A DNA stretch of 15,495 nucleotides, from the NCBI GenBank assembly GCA_003506995.1, contig DNXB01000314.1, positions 10,583 to 26,077 on the forward strand, given 5' to 3'. The translations under genes were made by a program, and so were the position numbers. The stretch is from Verrucomicrobiales bacterium (GTDB lineage Bacteria > Verrucomicrobiota > Verrucomicrobiia > Verrucomicrobiales > Verrucomicrobiaceae). Positions 11,304 to 15,495 of the stretch are shown here, one piece after another; position 1 is the first letter of the stretch; each line of letters begins with the position of its first letter. The notes beneath the pieces are model-generated. The model saw only the letters and a list, made by a program, of their open reading frames with translations, ran no database searches and was not told the origin of the DNA.

Positions 11304-14273
11304 ATGAACCCGCTCCTCGAACTTCTCTCTCACACGGCGCTGAAAGGCGCGGCGGTGCTTCTGGTGGCCCTGCTCGCCGGTTTGTCCCTGCGCAGAGTGG
11401 CCGCCGCCCGCCGCTACGCGATCTGGATCACCGCCGTGGCCGCGCTGGCTGTTTTGCCGCTCGCCATGTCGTTGCTGCCCGCGTGGCGTGTGCTGCCCAA
11501 ACCGACTCTGGAGATGGATGGACCCGTTTTTGAGCCGGAGATGCCCGGTGAGAGCCCGGAACCTATCCTGCTGTCAGTTGGGACAAAAATCACCGTTCCC
11601 GGTTCCGCAGTTCAAACTCAAGCGCCCGCTCCAGTGAAGTCCCGGCCGGCGTTCTCATGGCAGGACGCCGTGGACACGCTTCCTGTGATTTGGATCGTGC
11701 TGTCCGCGCTGTTGCTGCTGCGGCTGGGATGGAGCGCCTGGCGGCTCCATCGGCTGGAGCGGTCTCTGAAGCCTGCGACATGCGCTGCGCTGGATGAAAC
11801 CTCGCGTGAGGTCGGTTTGAAGCGCGTGCCCCGCCTGCTCATCGGCACCGCAAACGCGGTGCCCATGGTGTGGGGCGTGTGGAGGCCCCGCCTGCTGCTG
11901 CCAGCGGGTTTTGAGCGCTGGACGGCGGACAAGCTGCGCGGAGTGCTGCTGCATGAGCTGGCGCATCTGAAACGTGGCGATCCGCTCGCGCTCTGGATCG
12001 CGCAATGGGTGAAGGCGCTGCATTGGTTCAATCCGCTGGCCTGGCTGACGATCCGTCAGCTCCGCGCCGATCAAGAACGCGCCTGCGATGACGCGGTGCT
12101 GCGCCACGGCGTTCGAGCGAGCGATTACGCGCAGCATTTGCTCGATCTGAGCCGCCACACCCGCATCGCTCCCGGTCTGGCGCTGTGCGCGCTGACGATC
12201 ACGCGCTGCGCACCCGTGGAGGCACGCGTGAAAGCCATCCTTGATCCCAAGCGTCATCGCGAAGGACTCACGCCGCGCTGGCTGCTCGGTTTGGCGGGTT
12301 TTGCCCTCTTCACCACGCTGCCCGTGGCCATGCTGCACGCCATCGAAGGCGCGAAGCTGCGCGGTCGCATCCTGGATCGCAACGGCGTCGTGCTGGCGGA
12401 GAGCACGCCGGAGAAAATGCGGCATTACCCGCTGAAGACACTCGCCGCACACATGCTCGGCTACACCCGCAAGACGGACGATCCATTGCCAAAGATGGAA
12501 GGCTACACCGGCATCGAAAAACAGCAGGATGCCGCGCTGGCAGCAGGCAAGGACGTGACCTTGGCCTTCGACATGCGCATTCAATCCCTCGCGCATCGGG
12601 CGATGACCGATGCGGGTGTGACGCGTGGAGCCGTCGTGGTGCTCGATCCGCGCACGGGCGAGGTTCTGGCGGCGGTTTCACTGCCGAGTTATGATCCGAA
12701 CCTGTTTGTCCCTTCGATCACCCAACAGAACTGGGATGTCATGCTGAAGGATCTTGACCGCCCCATGCTGAATCGTTGCGTGCGAGGCTTCACGCCTGGC
12801 TCCACCTACAAGCTGCTCACCGGTCTGGCAGGCGGTGTCGCAGGCATCAGCGGGCAAAAGTTCAATTGTGAGGGATCGGTAACGTATGGCTCCCAACTCA
12901 TGCAGTGCTGGATCAGCCGACAGGGCGGAGAACGCCACGGCGAGCTTGGCATGGCCGAGGCGCTGGCCGCGAGCTGCAGTTGCTTCTGGTATCAGTTTGG
13001 CAACGCGGCGGGCATTGAGCAAATCGAGAGCATGGGCGGCAAGATCGGCTTCGGCGGTGTCTATGGCGTCTCAGATCACGAAGACGCTGGCATCCTGCCC
13101 AGCCCCTCCTGGTTGAAGCAATATCGGCCCACGGAAAAATGGTCTGCTGGATACACAGCCAACACTTCCATCGGCCAGGGCATGGTGCTGGCCACGCCGC
13201 TGCAAATGGCGGTGCTGGCGGCTACCGTGGGCAATGGTGGCAAGGTGCCGCAGCCGGGTATCGTCAAACAAGGCGGGGAAAGCTCGTGGCGGGCTGATTT
13301 GATCGAAGGGACGCTGACTGCCGCCGCTGTCGGGCAATTGCGCGAAGGCATGCGCCTCGTGGTGAATGGCGACTCCAGCACCGGCAAGGCTGCGAGGAGT
13401 GACAAAGTCATCATCGCGGGCAAAACCGGCACCGCGCAGAACTGGCGGCGGGGCGCAGGTGGAGTTCGGCAGGCGGATAATCATGGCTGGTTCATCGGCT
13501 TCGCGCCGTTTGAGAACCCAACGCTCGCCTTCGCCATCATTAAGAACGGGGCCAGGAGCGGCGGCGGCGATTGCGGTCCGATCGCAAAGCGCATCGTGGA
13601 AGAGGCGCTTGCGCTGCCAGCAGATGGCTCTGGCGAGGTGAAGCCGGTGGGGGATGCCGCTGGTGATGCCTGGGAGAAGGCCGAAGCCCAGCGGTCAGCT
13701 TTTGACTCGAAGGCTGCGGCCATCAGTAGCGCGATCCAACAAGCCAAACCTGATGCGAAGGCTGATTTCGTTCTGTCTGAACTCAAAATCGGCCACGGCG
13801 AGGTGACTTTGCAGGAAATCATGGAAGCTTTGAAGAGTGCAGATGCGAAGTCTGACATCCAATCGGAAAAAAGTCAGAACACCGACATTCGTCAGCAGAG
13901 TGATGCCGCGATCCGCATGCGGCCAGCGGATGCGGACAAGTGGAAGTTCTTGCGGAGCAAAGGCCTGCTGGCCGATTTGCCTGCGGAAGCCGTGGTCCCG
14001 GTCTTGTCCGAACGGGACAAGCAGCATTCCTCAGGTGCCTTCCAGTTTCGTTTTTCCGCACCACGCACCGCAGCACGTCAATGGCTGCTGGAATCCTTGC
14101 GAGTGAAGGCAGGCCATGAGGAGACGTTTCTGAACTGGCCGGACCCGCCGAAGGCGTTCTATCTCACCTATTCAGCGCTGAATGGCTGCCAGATCACCGT
14201 CCACGGCCAGGATGGCGGGACGGTGCATGTGAGCATCTCGAAAAAGAAGCCGCTCATCCTGATCGCGCAGTGA
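11292..14273 (+). CDS. Fusion of BlaR1-like M56 metallopeptidase and class B penicillin-binding transpeptidase
   Basis: This 993-residue protein has a BlaR1/MecR1-type N-terminal half. It contains membrane segments near 14-33, 40-63, 128-148 and 316-338, a gluzincin site H221-E-L-A-H225 with QERACDDAVL (E262) as third ligand, and RYAIW early on. From 345, RGRILDRNGVVLAES starts a PBP2/FtsI-like region. A shortened pedestal with GYTGIEKQQDAAL leads to a transpeptidase with S504-T-Y-K507, S561-C-S563 in place of SxN/SxD, and K711-T-G-T714. Residues about 765-993 resemble nothing I know. BlaR1 normally ends in a class D-type penicillin sensor; here the sensor position is held by a complete class B PBP. 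It may sense beta-lactams, make wall crosslinks, or both. ATG at 11304 (MNPLLELL) is an alternative start. Confidence 0.88.
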   Translation: MTNAMNPLLELLSHTALKGAAVLLVALLAGLSLRRVAAARRYAIWITAVAALAVLPLAMSLLPAWRVLPKPTLEMDGPVFEPEMPGESPEPILLSVGTKITVPGSAVQTQAPAPVKSRPAFSWQDAVDTLPVIWIVLSALLLLRLGWSAWRLHRLERSLKPATCAALDETSREVGLKRVPRLLIGTANAVPMVWGVWRPRLLLPAGFERWTADKLRGVLLHELAHLKRGDPLALWIAQWVKALHWFNPLAWLTIRQLRADQERACDDAVLRHGVRASDYAQHLLDLSRHTRIAPGLALCALTITRCAPVEARVKAILDPKRHREGLTPRWLLGLAGFALFTTLPVAMLHAIEGAKLRGRILDRNGVVLAESTPEKMRHYPLKTLAAHMLGYTRKTDDPLPKMEGYTGIEKQQDAALAAGKDVTLAFDMRIQSLAHRAMTDAGVTRGAVVVLDPRTGEVLAAVSLPSYDPNLFVPSITQQNWDVMLKDLDRPMLNRCVRGFTPGSTYKLLTGLAGGVAGISGQKFNCEGSVTYGSQLMQCWISRQGGERHGELGMAEALAASCSCFWYQFGNAAGIEQIESMGGKIGFGGVYGVSDHEDAGILPSPSWLKQYRPTEKWSAGYTANTSIGQGMVLATPLQMAVLAATVGNGGKVPQPGIVKQGGESSWRADLIEGTLTAAAVGQLREGMRLVVNGDSSTGKAARSDKVIIAGKTGTAQNWRRGAGGVRQADNHGWFIGFAPFENPTLAFAIIKNGARSGGGDCGPIAKRIVEEALALPADGSGEVKPVGDAAGDAWEKAEAQRSAFDSKAAAISSAIQQAKPDAKADFVLSELKIGHGEVTLQEIMEALKSADAKSDIQSEKSQNTDIRQQSDAAIRMRPADADKWKFLRSKGLLADLPAEAVVPVLSERDKQHSSGAFQFRFSAPRTAARQWLLESLRVKAGHEETFLNWPDPPKAFYLTYSALNGCQITVHGQDGGTVHVSISKKKPLILIAQ

Positions 14274-14284
14274 TGGGTGGAAAG

Positions 14285-14306
14285 ATGCAGAGCTTCCGTA
14301 CTGCAT
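14285..14306. terminator. Weak hairpin between convergent genes
   Basis: ATGCAG (14285-14290) and CTGCAT (14301-14306) form a 6-bp stem with a 10-base loop in the 45-base gap between the M56-PBP gene and the convergent nuclease gene. There is no T-run on either side, so terminator function is doubtful, although the location is suitable for both genes. Confidence 0.25.
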
Positions 14307-14318
14307 AGGAACAGCGGT

Positions 14319-15125
14319 TCAAAGCTCTTGAGCAAGGAGCCGGTATCGACCTCCGCCAAGGAACTCAAGGATTCCCAAATCACGCAGTCGTTGAAGCTGT
14401 TGTCGCAGCTTTTCTCTTGGAGAATGATTCTGCGGGTATTGCAGCCGAGCCAAAGGCAGACCTGTTCGATAAACCTGTTTAATCTCGAATTCAGTGGTCT
14501 TTAACGCAAATATCGCCCGCATGGTCATTTGTGTCCACCCTGGCAGGGCAGAGCTGACTTGCTGCAATGCGGCAACAGAAAGCTCTGCTTCAGCAGAGTC
14601 GCCAATTTGTGCAGGCTTTGATGTGCCGGCAAAAAGAGGCGTCCTCTGTAGGTTCTGCACAGCATTACGCAGAGACTTTAATTCTGTGCTTGCCCACCTC
14701 TGCGGAACAACTGGCGCACCAAATCCGTCCTTCATCAGTTGCGCCAATTCCGCCACCTTTGCGGCATCCTCAATCACAACCCCGCATTCCCAGTTTCGAT
14801 TGAGGCCCGAAAACGTGGCGTTGGCCGATGTCACTAACGCAACGGTCCGATCTATCAAATAGACCTTTGCATGAAGTCCAGGGAGGCTCCTGACTTCACC
14901 GCCTTCCTCTGAAAACTGGATCAGCGACTCAAGGTCCGAAGCCCTGGAAGCAAAAGTGGTTAGCTCCGTTCGTGTGATAAGTTTACGATGCACCCGTGCG
15001 GGCAGGCTTTTGATTTCCAAATTGAAAGCGGTTCCGACAAACGGACTGGCGACGATGATTTCATTCCGGCAGCCGGCGATGGCTTCGCGTAGCCAAGTTC
15101 TCGAAGGAGTGGTGACAAAACGCAT
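14319..15125 (-). CDS. Putative restriction endonuclease: PLD-family nuclease domain with DpnI/Dam-replacing-type winged helix
   Basis: This 268-residue protein has an N-terminal phospholipase D-type fold with one HKD motif: H85-x-K87-x4-D92, then T99-S-A-N102, and E113 in NWECGVVI. One motif per chain implies an active dimer, as in BfiI and Nuc. The C-terminus (about 205-265) contains FEIKQVY, YPQNHSPREKLRQQLQRLRD and LGILEFLGGGRYRLL. This closely follows the winged-helix DNA-recognition domain of DpnI and Dam-replacing endonucleases. The middle (140-200) is unassigned. It is therefore probably a DNA-cleaving defence enzyme, possibly reading methylated DNA. No methyltransferase lies in the window. 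It starts 9 bases after the esterase stop. GC is visibly lower than in neighbours (about 52% in a 60-base sample at 14401-14460), suggesting transfer. Confidence 0.78.
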   Translation of the reverse strand: MRFVTTPSRTWLREAIAGCRNEIIVASPFVGTAFNLEIKSLPARVHRKLITRTELTTFASRASDLESLIQFSEEGGEVRSLPGLHAKVYLIDRTVALVTSANATFSGLNRNWECGVVIEDAAKVAELAQLMKDGFGAPVVPQRWASTELKSLRNAVQNLQRTPLFAGTSKPAQIGDSAEAELSVAALQQVSSALPGWTQMTMRAIFALKTTEFEIKQVYRTGLPLARLQYPQNHSPREKLRQQLQRLRDLGILEFLGGGRYRLLAQEL

Positions 15126-15134
15126 GTGACCAGC

Positions 15135-15495
15135 CTACTTCAAACTGTCGCGAAGCAAACCAGTGTCGGTGAGCCATTCGAGGAGGCGTTGGGGCCATTT
15201 GGCGGCTGCGGTGGGTTTGGCGTCGGGTTTGTAGCCGAAGCCGTGGCCGGCGTTGGCGTAGAGGTGAAGCTCGGCGGGGACTTGGGCGGCTTTGTATTTG
15301 AGGTAGAGGGTGGCCATGCCTTCGGAGATGTCCTGGCGGTCGTGATAACCGGCGGCGATGAAGAGCGGGGGCATGCCTTTTTCAGCGGAGAAGAGCGCGG
15401 AGGTGCCGGGGTAGATGAGGGCCTGGAAATCGGGGCGGCTGGACTGCTGCTCGATGGGGTCGGCGGCGTCTTTCTGGCCCTGATCGTTCTTCATG
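15135..15495 (-). CDS. Alpha/beta-hydrolase esterase (BD-FAE/dienelactone hydrolase-like), C-terminal part
   Basis: The visible 119-120 residues are the C-terminal part of an alpha/beta hydrolase. DPIEQQSSRPDFQALIYPG is the family block between the nucleophile and acid strands. PPLFIAAGYHDRQDIS holds the likely acid residue. VPAELHLYANAGHGFGY carries the catalytic His, and KWPQRLLEWLTDTGLL is the closing helix. The nucleophile Ser (GxSxG) would lie beyond the window edge. The Met at 15494 is very probably internal, so the true start is outside. Such exported or cytoplasmic esterases in Verrucomicrobia often deacetylate plant or algal polysaccharides; the substrate here is unknown. It ends 9 bases before the nuclease gene on the same strand. 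Confidence 0.82.
   Translation of the reverse strand, partial: MKNDQGQKDAADPIEQQSSRPDFQALIYPGTSALFSAEKGMPPLFIAAGYHDRQDISEGMATLYLKYKAAQVPAELHLYANAGHGFGYKPDAKPTAAAKWPQRLLEWLTDTGLLRDSLK

Noticed and set aside
7946..11305. A 1119-codon open frame on the minus strand, antisense to glnD and blaI.
   Set aside because: The plus strand carries unmistakable GlnD and BlaI domains. The antisense product is Leu/His/Ala/Glu-rich without any recognisable domain, which is typical of the mirror frame of high-GC coding DNA.
11292..14273. Reading the M56 gene as an ordinary BlaR1 with a class D penicillin-sensor domain.
   Set aside because: The RGRILDRNG, GIEKQQD, STYK and KTGT pattern and spacing is that of class B PBPs (PBP2/FtsI), not OXA-type sensors.
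1..15495. CRISPR arrays, tRNA or rRNA genes, insertion sequences, attachment sites.
   Set aside because: No regularly spaced repeats, cloverleaf, rRNA-like sequence, transposase or integrase was seen on either strand.

Overview
The window looks like chromosomal DNA of a high-GC Gram-negative bacterium of the Planctomycetes-Verrucomicrobia-Chlamydiae group, most probably Verrucomicrobiota (Verrucomicrobiaceae/Prosthecobacter-like). This is inference. It rests on an exported protein with an SLA1-homology (SHD1) domain joined to a zinc-protease domain, exported EF-hand and Lys/Pro/Ala-rich-tailed proteins, weak or absent Shine-Dalgarno sequences, BlaI-M56 regulators, and a short HemA. Coding density is high and no gene-free stretch exceeds 300 bases. 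I see no tRNA, rRNA, CRISPR array or insertion sequence.

Layout. (1) 1-752, minus strand: start of nuoJ (cut by the window edge) and complete nuoI, subunits of respiratory complex I. The pair is preceded by a probable sigma70-type promoter and a perfect match to the Rex (NADH/NAD+ sensor) operator at 822-839. (2) 949-3460: three exported proteins, namely a ComEA-like helix-hairpin-helix protein with a Lys-rich tail (minus), an SHD1-zincin protein (plus) and a four-EF-hand protein (minus). (3) 3506-7305, minus strand: a tetrapyrrole cluster read as hemX/ccsA-like, hemA, a two-gene nucleotidyltransferase (DUF6036-like) cassette, hemC. The cassette separates two heme genes that are normally adjacent, and hemA appears to lack the C-terminal dimerisation domain. 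(4) 7419-10789, plus strand: apt (adenine salvage) and glnD (PII uridylyltransferase), 11 bases apart. (5) 10874-14273, plus strand: a blaI-type repressor followed by a 993-residue protein that joins a BlaR1-like M56 metalloprotease to a class B penicillin-binding protein (PBP2/FtsI-like transpeptidase) plus an unknown C-terminal region. An inverted repeat covers the predicted -10 region and ends at the blaI start codon. (6) 14319-15495, minus strand: a PLD-fold nuclease with a DpnI/Dam-replacing-type winged helix, a likely restriction endonuclease with lower GC than its neighbours, and the C-terminal part of an alpha/beta-hydrolase esterase.

The most notable items are the M56-PBP fusion behind an apparently self-regulated blaI, which could merge the roles of MecR1 and MecA in one polypeptide; the PLD-DpnI-like nuclease; the Rex operator in front of a nuoIJ fragment; and the nucleotidyltransferase pair inside the heme operon. 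Assignments come from reading motifs by eye, without database searches.
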